Positions 1-6,556 of a stretch of 12,696 nucleotides of DNA are shown in pieces; position 1 is the first letter of the stretch, and every line of letters begins with the position of its first letter. A model generated the notes under the pieces. The model ran no database searches. It saw only the letters and a list, made by a program, of their open reading frames with translations, and was not told where the DNA came from. Origin of the DNA: Actinomycetes bacterium. Lineage in GTDB: Bacteria; Actinomycetota; Acidimicrobiia; Acidimicrobiales; Palsa-688. Position numbers and translations under genes: made by a program. Location of the stretch: contig JAKBBS010000094.1 in the NCBI GenBank assembly GCA_021808425.1, forward strand, positions 1 through 12,696. The letters run 5' to 3'.

Positions 1-885
1 CAGTGCCATGGTTGCTGCCGTGCCCTGAGTCGGATTCTTCAGATCGCTCTGCCAGCCCTGCAATGCACCAGCGAGGAGGTCTACGACCGCCGCTCTGTGC
101 GCCGTAGCGTAGCTTTTGGTGGTAACTAGGACGTCAGAGAGCAAGTAGTAGTTGAGATCGGAGAACGGTACGAAAAAGAAGTCCTTACCAGGTTTCATGT
201 TGTACTGCGTCTCCAAGATTATCGGCTGGTTTTGCGCGAAGGCCAGAAGGGCGTCTCCTTGGCCGGCGATGAGGCTGTCGACCGACGATCCTCCCGGCAC
301 GAACTTGTAGTCGGTGACACCGTTGAGTTTCATAAGCACACCCATGCTCTGCCGATTGGAGGCGGCCGCGATTATCCTCGCCCCTTTCAGTTCCGCCGGG
401 GTGCTTACGGGCCGGCGCGCCAGGGACAGGAGCCCGTTCGGTGACACCTGGAAGTCCTGGGCGAGTATCTGTAATGGCTGCTTCTTGGCGATGGCGGAGA
501 ACAGTCGGACAGTGTTTGCTTCAAGCACGACCTGAGCGACGCCGGCCTGCAGCTGGGTTTCCGGCGCGGGCGAGTTCGGACCGCCTCCTAGGAACTTGAC
601 GTTGAGGCCCCTCTGGGAGAAGTAGCCGTCAGATCGTCCCAGGTACCATCCCGCGTATTCAACGTTCTCCAGGAACGAGAACGCGAGTGTCAGGTCGAGC
701 GCCGCCGCCGACGTCGATGTCTTCGTGTTGTTTGAGCTGGAGCTCTTGCTGGTTCCGCAGGCCGCTAGCGCCGCCGAGCCTGCTGCTCCTGCCGCGGCGG
801 CAAGGAAACGTCGCCGCGACAACGAAAGACCGGTCAATGAGCCGGGCACTGAATGTTTCTCTGATTCTCCTACGTTTGTTCTCAC
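1..885 (-). CDS. ABC transporter substrate-binding lipoprotein, NMT1/SsuA-like (partial, C-terminus off the window)
   Basis: The minus-strand frame stays open from a GTG at 885 to the window edge, giving 295 residues without the C-terminus. AAGGAG lies 5 nt upstream of the GTG. The N-terminus has a twin-arginine motif (SRRRFL, residues 23-28), an alanine-rich hydrophobic stretch, and a lipobox LAAC with lipidation Cys43, followed by a Ser/Thr/Asn linker. It should therefore be a Tat-exported lipoprotein on the outer face of the membrane. The mature part (FSFLENVEYAGWYLG, then a stretch ending in TPAELKGARI) resembles NMT1/SsuA/TauA-type binding proteins for sulfonates, nitrate or pyrimidine precursors. 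It follows two permeases and an ATPase on the same strand, so it is the likely binding component of that importer. In an operon with an arylsulfatase, a sulfate ester ligand is plausible but is inferred from context only. Confidence 0.88.
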   Translation of the reverse strand, partial: MRTNVGESEKHSVPGSLTGLSLSRRRFLAAAAGAAGSAALAACGTSKSSSSNNTKTSTSAAALDLTLAFSFLENVEYAGWYLGRSDGYFSQRGLNVKFLGGGPNSPAPETQLQAGVAQVVLEANTVRLFSAIAKKQPLQILAQDFQVSPNGLLSLARRPVSTPAELKGARIIAAASNRQSMGVLMKLNGVTDYKFVPGGSSVDSLIAGQGDALLAFAQNQPIILETQYNMKPGKDFFFVPFSDLNYYLLSDVLVTTKSYATAHRAAVVDLLAGALQGWQSDLKNPTQGTAATMAL

Positions 886-906
886 TTCTTCTCCTTGTCT
901 CGTATG

Positions 907-928
907 TTCGGGATCTGCTGCACCCGAA
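907..928. other. Intergenic inverted repeat before the binding-protein gene
   Basis: A perfect 6-bp inverted repeat, TTCGGG and CCCGAA with a 10-nt loop, lies in the 88-nt gap between the second permease (stop at 974) and the binding-protein start (885). This is the only real gap within the four transporter genes. Such a hairpin could stabilise the mRNA segment for the binding protein, which is usually needed in excess, or weakly attenuate read-through. The stem is short, so chance is possible. Confidence 0.3.
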
Positions 929-973
929 GCGCTGTGCTCTCGATTGGCAGCTGTGTTTGTGAACGGCTTCGGG

Positions 974-1732
974 TCAAGCCCATCGGTTTCTCACGGCGTC
1001 CTCCAAGCGGGATGCGATGAGGAATGCGATGAGCGCGGCGGCCACGGCTACAACTGACGCGGCCCACACGCCTACGACGTCAAGATCGTTGAGCGACGTT
1101 TCGAGCAAGAAGGCTAGGCCAGGGGTCCCCATGAGAAACTCGGCTACAAGTGCGGCCGCGATGGATGTCGCCGCGGATATTCTCACGGACGTCATGAGGG
1201 CCGTGGCTGCTGCAGGGAGGGCGAGGCGGTGGAACCGCTGCCATCGCGAGGACCCAGCCACTGCGAAGTACGCCGACGCGCCGGCCGGGAGTTGGCGAAG
1301 CCCGCTCGAAACCAGGACGTAGGTCGGGAAGAAGCAGACGACGCCGCATATGGTGACTGCACTGACCGTTCCGTAGCCAAGGACTAAGGCCAGGATCGGC
1401 ACGAGGGCCACGAAGGGAAGGGAGCGGACTATCACGGCGAGCGGGGTCAGAACTCCTGCGACGAGGGGAGCGAACCACGACGCGCACGCGACGAACAGGC
1501 CGGCGGCCACGCCGGCTACGAGCCCTACGCCAGCGGTTAGGGCTGTATCGCCGAGGGGGCCTCCGTAGATGCCGGGGCTGGACACAAGTCGCCGTGCGAC
1601 GGTGTAGGGGCTCGGGACGATCTGCGAGTGCAGGTGACCGGCTACCGTAGCGATCTCCCATACACCCACCAATAGCGCGACGGTCCACCAGCGAAGCGCT
1701 ATCCGGCTGATGGCGTTTGTAATGCTGATCAT
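974..1732 (-). CDS. ABC transporter permease, SsuC/TauC-like (second of two)
   Basis: This 252-residue inner-membrane permease starts at the ATG at 1732, which overlaps the stop of the preceding permease as ATGA (1729-1732). The reading frame is open further upstream, but that extension is arginine-rich shadow of the neighbouring gene. Hydrophobic segments alternate with short loops: around residues 16-32, 63-88, 93-120, 124-141, 188-200 and 220-240. The cytoplasmic EAA-type loop, which docks on the ATPase, is visible at about residues 152-187 (AVAGSSRWQRFHRLALP, then AALMTSVRISA-like spacing). Length and layout match BPD_transp_1 permeases of the sulfonate/nitrate/taurine branch. It probably forms a heterodimer with the permease encoded just upstream. 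A gap of 88 nt follows before the binding-protein gene. Confidence 0.9.
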   Translation of the reverse strand: MISITNAISRIALRWWTVALLVGVWEIATVAGHLHSQIVPSPYTVARRLVSSPGIYGGPLGDTALTAGVGLVAGVAAGLFVACASWFAPLVAGVLTPLAVIVRSLPFVALVPILALVLGYGTVSAVTICGVVCFFPTYVLVSSGLRQLPAGASAYFAVAGSSRWQRFHRLALPAAATALMTSVRISAATSIAAALVAEFLMGTPGLAFLLETSLNDLDVVGVWAASVVAVAAALIAFLIASRLEDAVRNRWA

Positions 1733-2475
1733 GTGAGGCGCCGCGTTGCTGCGACTTGAAGTCCTGACGCCGCCGCGAACGCCGCCAGGCAAAGAAGCGT
1801 GGTGGCGAGGGCGGCGGCCCACATTTGGACGATCTGATAGTTCTGCGAGGAGCTCAAGATGACGATGCCAAGACCGCGAGGCGCGCCGAACCACTCGCCG
1901 AGGACCGCTCCGAGGACCGCTGCGGGAGCGGCGAGGCGCAGCGCGTCGAGTAGGCCCGGGCCTGCGGTGGGTAGCTGCAGGCGCCATAGCCTCTGCCACC
2001 GGTCCCCGCCGAGAACCTTGAACAGGTCACTGTGAGCGGCTTCCACGCCGTCTAGTGCGGCCGTCACTGTCACATAAACCGGGAAGACGGAGCCTATCGC
2101 AGCGACGGCCGCCGGGGCCGTGGACCGGCCCAATACAAGAACGAGGACCGGGGCTATCCCGATGCCGGGTATCGCGTGCAACGCGGCGCTTGCCCGGTCA
2201 AGTCCCGGGCGGGTGAAGTAGACGACTTGATGCAGGACCGCCATCCCCAGCCCGGCACACACACCGATAAGGAGGCCTTCAGCTGCCGAGACTCCAGTCG
2301 CGTGCAAAGCAGAGACTATGGGCTGGCGCCCCGATCCAGCCAGATCACTCAAGACCTTCGAAAGTGGAGGCCACGCCGGCCCGAACAACTTCCGTTGACC
2401 GCTGACTTGCCACAAGGCCAGCAGTACTGCGGTGCCGACGAGATACTGCGCCACGCGCGACATGGATCCTTTCAC
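1729..2475 (-). CDS. ABC transporter permease, SsuC/TauC-like (first of two)
   Basis: This 248-residue integral membrane protein has several hydrophobic segments and an EAA-type loop at about residues 146-182 (LFKVLGGDRWQRLWRLQLP), the ATPase contact site of BPD_transp_1 permeases. The GTG start overlaps the ATPase stop as GTGA (2472-2475), and GGAG sits 8 nt upstream. An in-frame ATG at 2463 (residue 5) is an alternative, but its purine-rich leader is only 3 nt away, so GTG is preferred. It differs clearly in sequence from the next permease, so the transporter has two non-identical membrane subunits instead of the homodimer expected of a typical SsuC. Translation is coupled on both sides by 4-nt overlaps. 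Confidence 0.9.
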   Translation of the reverse strand: MKGSMSRVAQYLVGTAVLLALWQVSGQRKLFGPAWPPLSKVLSDLAGSGRQPIVSALHATGVSAAEGLLIGVCAGLGMAVLHQVVYFTRPGLDRASAALHAIPGIGIAPVLVLVLGRSTAPAAVAAIGSVFPVYVTVTAALDGVEAAHSDLFKVLGGDRWQRLWRLQLPTAGPGLLDALRLAAPAAVLGAVLGEWFGAPRGLGIVILSSSQNYQIVQMWAAALATTLLCLAAFAAASGLQVAATRRLT

Positions 2476-3347
2476 CGGTGTGACTCCATGAGCTTCGACT
2501 CGAGTCTCTCTTCAAGCGCCAGAAAGCCACTGTCACGCAGGGTGTCGCGGGTGCGGGGAAACGGCAGGTCGACATCAACGATCTCGTCGATCCTTCCTGG
2601 CCGTGCACTCATTACCGCTACGCGATTGCTTAAAAGGACAGCCTCGTCGACGGAGTGCGTTACTAGCACCGTCGTAACGCCTGCGCTAGCCCAGATGTCC
2701 GCGAGCTCGAAGTTCAGCCGGCGGCGGGTTATCGCGTCGAGCGAACCGAACGGCTCGTCGAGGAGCAGCACCTGCGGTGTCAGGATAAGCGATCGGGCGA
2801 GTGAGACCCGCTGGCGCATGCCCCCCGAGAGGGCTTTGGGCCGTGAGGATTCGAATCCCTCGAGTCCCGTCAAGCTAACCAGCTCCTTGATCCGCTGACG
2901 ATCCACCGGCCGATGTGCAAGCTGGAATGGGAGAGCGAGGTTCTGCTCGACTGTGGCCCAGGGGAGAAGGGCGTGATCTTGAAACGCGACTCCGAGCTGA
3001 TGGCGCCCCGTCATGGCTTTGGGCGGCTCCCCACCGATTTCGACGGTCCCCGAGGTCGGCTCGGCGAGACCGCACACGAGACGTAGCAGGGTGCTCTTGC
3101 CGCATCCCGATGGGCCGATGAGCGACAAGAATTCGCCGCGCGCGACGCTGACGGTGACGTCTTGCAGCGCGGCGACCTTCTGGCCTCGTCCCGCAGGGAA
3201 GACCTTGCTGACCCGTGAGATTTCGATCGGGGCACCACGGGAGTTCGATGGATTGCGACCGCCGACGAATCTACGGTCCGCATCGCGGGGCACGCCTCGT
3301 CCGTCGAAGCCGCTTCCCATCGTTTCGCTCGCCCCGCTGGCACTCAT
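2472..3347 (-). CDS. ABC transporter ATP-binding protein, SsuB/TauB/AtsC-like
   Basis: This 291-residue cytoplasmic ATPase powers the importer. All nucleotide-binding motifs are present in order: Walker A GPSGCGKST (78-86), Q-loop Gln in AFQD (123), signature LSGGMRQR (173-180), Walker B VLLLDEPFG (193-201), D-loop SLD (202-204) and switch His231 in VTHSVDEA. The Q-loop and signature context are typical of the nitrate/sulfonate/taurine subfamily. The N-terminus carries roughly 40 polar residues before the core (IEISRVSKVF), which is longer than usual. The ATG at 3347 overlaps the arylsulfatase stop as ATGA and is the simplest start, but a start further in cannot be excluded. The overlap with arylsulfatase upstream and permease downstream implies co-translation with both. 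Confidence 0.94.
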   Translation of the reverse strand: MSASGASETMGSGFDGRGVPRDADRRFVGGRNPSNSRGAPIEISRVSKVFPAGRGQKVAALQDVTVSVARGEFLSLIGPSGCGKSTLLRLVCGLAEPTSGTVEIGGEPPKAMTGRHQLGVAFQDHALLPWATVEQNLALPFQLAHRPVDRQRIKELVSLTGLEGFESSRPKALSGGMRQRVSLARSLILTPQVLLLDEPFGSLDAITRRRLNFELADIWASAGVTTVLVTHSVDEAVLLSNRVAVMSARPGRIDEIVDVDLPFPRTRDTLRDSGFLALEERLESKLMESHR

Positions 3348-5659
3348 TGCGTGGCCTCGATCTGAGCGGCCAGGACAGCGTCGTCTGCTCCGGGAGTGAC
3401 GAAGTCCAAAGTGACGACCCGTATCCCTCCGATCGGATAGGCAAAATCGCCGCGCGACGCGTAAACGCTCGACACGCGAGATACGGGATCGCGACCGACG
3501 TCTAACCCGAAGAACGCCGGCTGGGACGCCGTCGCGGGTATCACCGCGTCGGCAACGTGGCCTGAGCCTATGACGAGGCGGACCCGGCCGGAGCGGTCAT
3601 CGGCGACGTCCAAGTCAAAGCCGACCACGAGGTCCCCCGTGCCGACCATCCTGGGCGACGAGCAGGTGGTTCGCTGTCCAAGGAGCAGGTGCTCATAGTG
3701 GAGCCTCCCGTCGAGGATGTAGAGGACGTATCCCCCGTAGGAGGTGCCGCTCGCTACTAGGACTCCTTCGTCGCGAGCGTAACGGCAGGCGAGTTCGGCC
3801 CGGAGACGGACACTGCGGTCCGTTCCAGTCGCGCCGGTAGCGAAGGGCACGTGGCTCGTACCGGGATAGACGCGCCACGACACCCGCGAATGGCGGGCCG
3901 CGCCGCGCATGCGGAGCATCGCTTTGAGGGGGCGGTCGTCGAGCGGGAAGACGTTGTTGCGGTCCGCCTCGACCGCCCACCGCCTTTTGAGATCCTCGAG
4001 GATCGCCGGGTTCTTATCGGACACGTCGTTCGCCTCAGCGAAATCGTTCGACGTGTCATAGAGACGCCAGACGTCGTCGTCGTAGGGCCGCCCGGGGACG
4101 TGGCGTGTGACCGCCTTCCAGCCGTTGCTCCAGATCGCCCGGTGGCCGACCATCTCGAAGTACTGCGTCCGGTCCCTCGAGGCGAAGTCCGGGTCGCTTC
4201 CGACGACATTGGCGAGCAGGGACACCCCGTCGAAGTCCGAATCGCGGCGCTCGCCTTCTCCGCGACGACCGCTGGTGTTTGCTGCGAACGCAGCTTCGAC
4301 AATCGTCGGAGCTATGTCGGTTACGTGGGAGAAACCGGTCCGCACAGCCCCACGTTCCGAGATCCCGTTCGGCCAGCTCACTATGAGAGGCGCTCGAATA
4401 CCGCCGAGATCGACGTACTGCTTGTAGAGCCGGAAAGGCGTGTTGCCGGCCATGGCCCAGCCGGTGGCGTAGTGCGACGGACCGTTCGGGCCGCCGACGG
4501 CCGCCATGTTGGCGGCTTCGTCTTGCACCGGGAGCCTGTAGCCGTTGTAGGGCGCAACGACACTGGTAGCCCCGACACGGCCGCCGTCTCCTGCCGCCCC
4601 GTTGTCGGAAAGAACAACGACGATCGTGTTGTCGAGTAGAGACATCTCATCCAGCCAATCGACCAGCCGCCCCAGCTGGACGTCCGTGTAGTCCAAGAAA
4701 CCCGCGTACGCGGCCTGCAGTCGGGCTGCTAGCCGCTGCTCGACATCGCTCAAATCGCTCCATCGCGGCACTTCAGGGTCCGCTTCGGTGAGCTGGGTCC
4801 CCGCCGGGACTATTCCGAGATCCAGCTGGCGTTGTAGGCGGGCTTTGCGAGTCTCGTCCCACCCCGACGCGAACATCGCCTGGTATTTCTCTACGTATTC
4901 CGCCGGCGCCTGGAACGGTGCATGCGTCGCCCCGAATGCCAGTTCCAAGAAGAACGGCGCGCCTGGTCGAAAGCTGATGTGGTCGCGCAGGAAGCCGATC
5001 GATTGGTCGACGAGGTCCGCGCTGACATGGTAAGAGCCGTCCCCGTTGGCGTTCGTCGTCACCGGCGAGTTGTCGCGATACATTTCCGGCGCGTACTGGT
5101 CGGAAGCCCCGGTCATGAACCCGTAGAATCGGTCGAATCCGAGGGAAAGCGGCCAGCTACGATATGGGCCGGCCGGGGTGATCTCGTGCTGTGGCGCAAG
5201 ATGCCACTTGCCTGCAAGATAGGTTCCGTAGCCGGCGCCACGCAGAATCCCTGGCAACGTCGGCGTTCCGTCCGCGATTCTGGCCCGCGAGTTCGGGAAG
5301 CCTGTGTCGGCGACAGCCAAGAATCGCATCCCGATCCGGTGGTGGTTCCGTCCGGTCAGAAGGCACGCCCGCGTCGGTGAGCACAGCGGCGTCACGTGGA
5401 ACGAGTTGTAGCGCACACCGCCGGTCGCGAGACGGTCGACGGTGGACGTCGTTATCTCAGAACCGAAGCAGCCGAAGTCGGACCAGCCTGTGTCGTCGAA
5501 AACGACGACCACCACATTCGGGGCTCGGCCGCCTGTGGGCACCTCGGCGGGCCACCACGGCGTCGATTCGGCGACGGTGGCGGCGATCACACCCTGGAAG
5601 GCTTCGCGCTCGGTCCGCTGCTGGGATGGCATGTGAACAACGTCCTGTTCGCCTTGCAT
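3344..5659 (-). CDS. Large cysteine-type arylsulfatase (mycobacterial AtsA/AtsD-like)
   Basis: This 771-residue sulfatase hydrolyses sulfate esters with a formylglycine made from Cys93 in CSPTRACLLTGR. The metal and active-site residues expected from Pseudomonas AtsA are visible: Asp55-Asp56 (FDD), Lys151 and His153 (GKWHL), His246 (ATHAPF), Asp352-Asn353 (SDNG) and Lys413 (LYKQYVDLGG). The core ends near residue 560. A C-terminal part (about 590-771) with SYGGYVLYILDGRL looks like the beta-sandwich domain of the ~780-residue arylsulfatases, so the length is normal for that branch. There is no signal peptide, which implies cytoplasmic action. GGAGGAG (5669-5675) lies 9 nt before the ATG. It follows the regulator by 34 nt and overlaps the ATPase by 4 nt, which ties desulfation to import. 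True substrate unknown; 'aryl' is a family name. Confidence 0.95.
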   Translation of the reverse strand: MQGEQDVVHMPSQQRTEREAFQGVIAATVAESTPWWPAEVPTGGRAPNVVVVVFDDTGWSDFGCFGSEITTSTVDRLATGGVRYNSFHVTPLCSPTRACLLTGRNHHRIGMRFLAVADTGFPNSRARIADGTPTLPGILRGAGYGTYLAGKWHLAPQHEITPAGPYRSWPLSLGFDRFYGFMTGASDQYAPEMYRDNSPVTTNANGDGSYHVSADLVDQSIGFLRDHISFRPGAPFFLELAFGATHAPFQAPAEYVEKYQAMFASGWDETRKARLQRQLDLGIVPAGTQLTEADPEVPRWSDLSDVEQRLAARLQAAYAGFLDYTDVQLGRLVDWLDEMSLLDNTIVVVLSDNGAAGDGGRVGATSVVAPYNGYRLPVQDEAANMAAVGGPNGPSHYATGWAMAGNTPFRLYKQYVDLGGIRAPLIVSWPNGISERGAVRTGFSHVTDIAPTIVEAAFAANTSGRRGEGERRDSDFDGVSLLANVVGSDPDFASRDRTQYFEMVGHRAIWSNGWKAVTRHVPGRPYDDDVWRLYDTSNDFAEANDVSDKNPAILEDLKRRWAVEADRNNVFPLDDRPLKAMLRMRGAARHSRVSWRVYPGTSHVPFATGATGTDRSVRLRAELACRYARDEGVLVASGTSYGGYVLYILDGRLHYEHLLLGQRTTCSSPRMVGTGDLVVGFDLDVADDRSGRVRLVIGSGHVADAVIPATASQPAFFGLDVGRDPVSRVSSVYASRGDFAYPIGGIRVVTLDFVTPGADDAVLAAQIEATQ

Positions 5660-5693
5660 GATACGGCTCTCCTCCCCGGAATTCTCGGGGTGA

Positions 5694-6431
5694 TTAGTGG
5701 TGAAGGTTGCGGAGGAGACGCATCGGCACTACGTCGGTCGTATAGAAGTTCTGCGAGTACACGACCGCCCGGTCCCGGTCGTCGTAACAGAGTTGGATCG
5801 CCGCGATTATCGGGGTGCCGACCGCCCGGCGCAGTGTCTCGGCGAGGTCCTCCGTAAGGGCCACGGCGCGAAGGTGCGCCTCCATCCGCAAGATGCGACA
5901 TCCGGCGCTGTCAACGAGAAAGCCGAGCAAGTCGTGCTCAACGTCCTTTGTGATGGTCGGATCGATCCGCCGACCATTGACGACCAGCGGGATCCAATCC
6001 CAAAAACGCACCACGGGATGTCCGTCTGCGGCGAAAGTCCGGTCCAGGAACCAGACAGACTGGCCCTCGTCGAGGTTGAGCGCAACCGCAGCCTCCGCCG
6101 GACACGGGCACTGCTCTATCACAGCGCTGCTAATCGAAGGGTCGTAGCCAGCCCCTGCGATCACGTCACGAAGCACTGCCCTCGGGTTATGGCCTATTTC
6201 GATACCTTGCGGCTTCTGACCGCGCACGAAGGTCCCGACACCCCACTGCCGGGTGAGCAAGCCCTCGCTCCAAAGCAGCCACAATGCCTCCCGCACTGTG
6301 GTGCGGCTAACGCCGAGCCTTTTGGCAAGGTCAGTTTCGGAGGGCAGGCGGCCATCCTCGGCCATCTCCGTGGCGATCAGGGCGCGCACGTCGCCTGCCA
6401 CCTCGGCCGACAGCGGACTCTTCCTTGGCAC
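5694..6431 (-). CDS. GntR-family (HutC/UTRA) transcriptional regulator
   Basis: This predicted 245-residue DNA-binding regulator has an N-terminal winged helix (LPSETDLAKRLGVSRTTVREA, about 30-50, followed by GLLTRQWGVGTFV at 57-69) and a C-terminal UTRA effector domain (about 85-240). HutC-type regulators usually release DNA on binding a small metabolite. The frame is open upstream to 6578 with ATGs at 6461 and 6458, but only the GTG at 6431 has a good ribosome site (AGGGAGG, 6438-6444, 6 nt away). That start gives the family's usual length and leaves the palindromic operator at 6461-6480 outside the gene. It is first in the leftward unit, 34 nt before arylsulfatase, so it probably represses itself and the importer as well as the divergent sulfatases. 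The effector is unknown; a sugar or sugar phosphate from the pathway is plausible. Confidence 0.9.
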   Translation of the reverse strand: MPRKSPLSAEVAGDVRALIATEMAEDGRLPSETDLAKRLGVSRTTVREALWLLWSEGLLTRQWGVGTFVRGQKPQGIEIGHNPRAVLRDVIAGAGYDPSISSAVIEQCPCPAEAAVALNLDEGQSVWFLDRTFAADGHPVVRFWDWIPLVVNGRRIDPTITKDVEHDLLGFLVDSAGCRILRMEAHLRAVALTEDLAETLRRAVGTPIIAAIQLCYDDRDRAVVYSQNFYTTDVVPMRLLRNLHH

Positions 6432-6437
6432 GCTCAC

Positions 6438-6444
6438 CCTCCCT
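6438..6444 (-). promoter_or_regulatory. Ribosome binding site deciding the regulator start
   Basis: AGGGAGG on the minus strand lies 6 nt before the GTG at 6431. The upstream in-frame ATGs at 6461 and 6458 have no purine-rich leader and would place the coding sequence over the operator. This site therefore supports GTG 6431 as the start. Confidence 0.75.
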
Positions 6445-6460
6445 AAAGCAGCGATCATCA

Positions 6461-6480
6461 TTGGACATCTAGACGTCCAA
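6461..6480. promoter_or_regulatory. Putative GntR/HutC operator (20-bp palindrome)
   Basis: The plus strand reads TTGGACATCT followed by AGACGTCCAA. The two 10-bp halves are inverted copies with a single mismatch, centred on TCTAGA. HutC-type GntR proteins such as DasR bind palindromes around GTCTAGAC, which fits the regulator encoded 30 nt away. The site overlaps the -35 and spacer of the rightward candidate promoter and lies just downstream of the leftward one. One dimer could therefore block both transcription units. No second copy was noticed elsewhere in the window by eye. Confidence 0.75.
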
Positions 6481-6490
6481 CCTCTAACAT
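6461..6490 (+). promoter_or_regulatory. Candidate sigma70-type promoter for the sulfatase-kinase-maturase unit
   Basis: TTGGAC (6461-6466) and TAACAT (6485-6490) are spaced 18 nt apart and point toward the gene at 6557, giving a leader of about 60 nt. The -35 is the left end of the operator palindrome. The assignment is by eye and actinobacterial promoters vary, so it is tentative. Confidence 0.45.
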
Positions 6491-6517
6491 TGAACCACGG
6501 GGACCGAAGCGTGTCAA
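6489..6517 (-). promoter_or_regulatory. Candidate promoter for the regulator-arylsulfatase-transporter unit
   Basis: On the minus strand a consensus TTGACA (6517-6512) lies 17 nt before TTCAAT (6494-6489), a 4/6 match to the -10 consensus. The TTGACA falls inside a small palindrome, CGTGT-CA-ACACG (6510-6521). Transcription would start near 6482, directly at the operator edge. The -10 overlaps the rightward -10, so the two promoters would compete. Confidence 0.4.
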
Positions 6518-6556
6518 CACGTTTCCCGAAGAAGAGAGGACCGTGGCGACCAAGCG

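Noticed and set aside
1733..1999. Upstream extension of the second permease
   Set aside because: The added residues are arginine-rich and antisense-like relative to permease composition, and the ATG at 1732 forms an ATGA overlap.
3851..4639. 262-residue plus-strand reading frame opposite the arylsulfatase
   Set aside because: It lies wholly antisense to a well-supported sulfatase with complete active site and has no recognisable domain. Such frames are common in GC-rich DNA.
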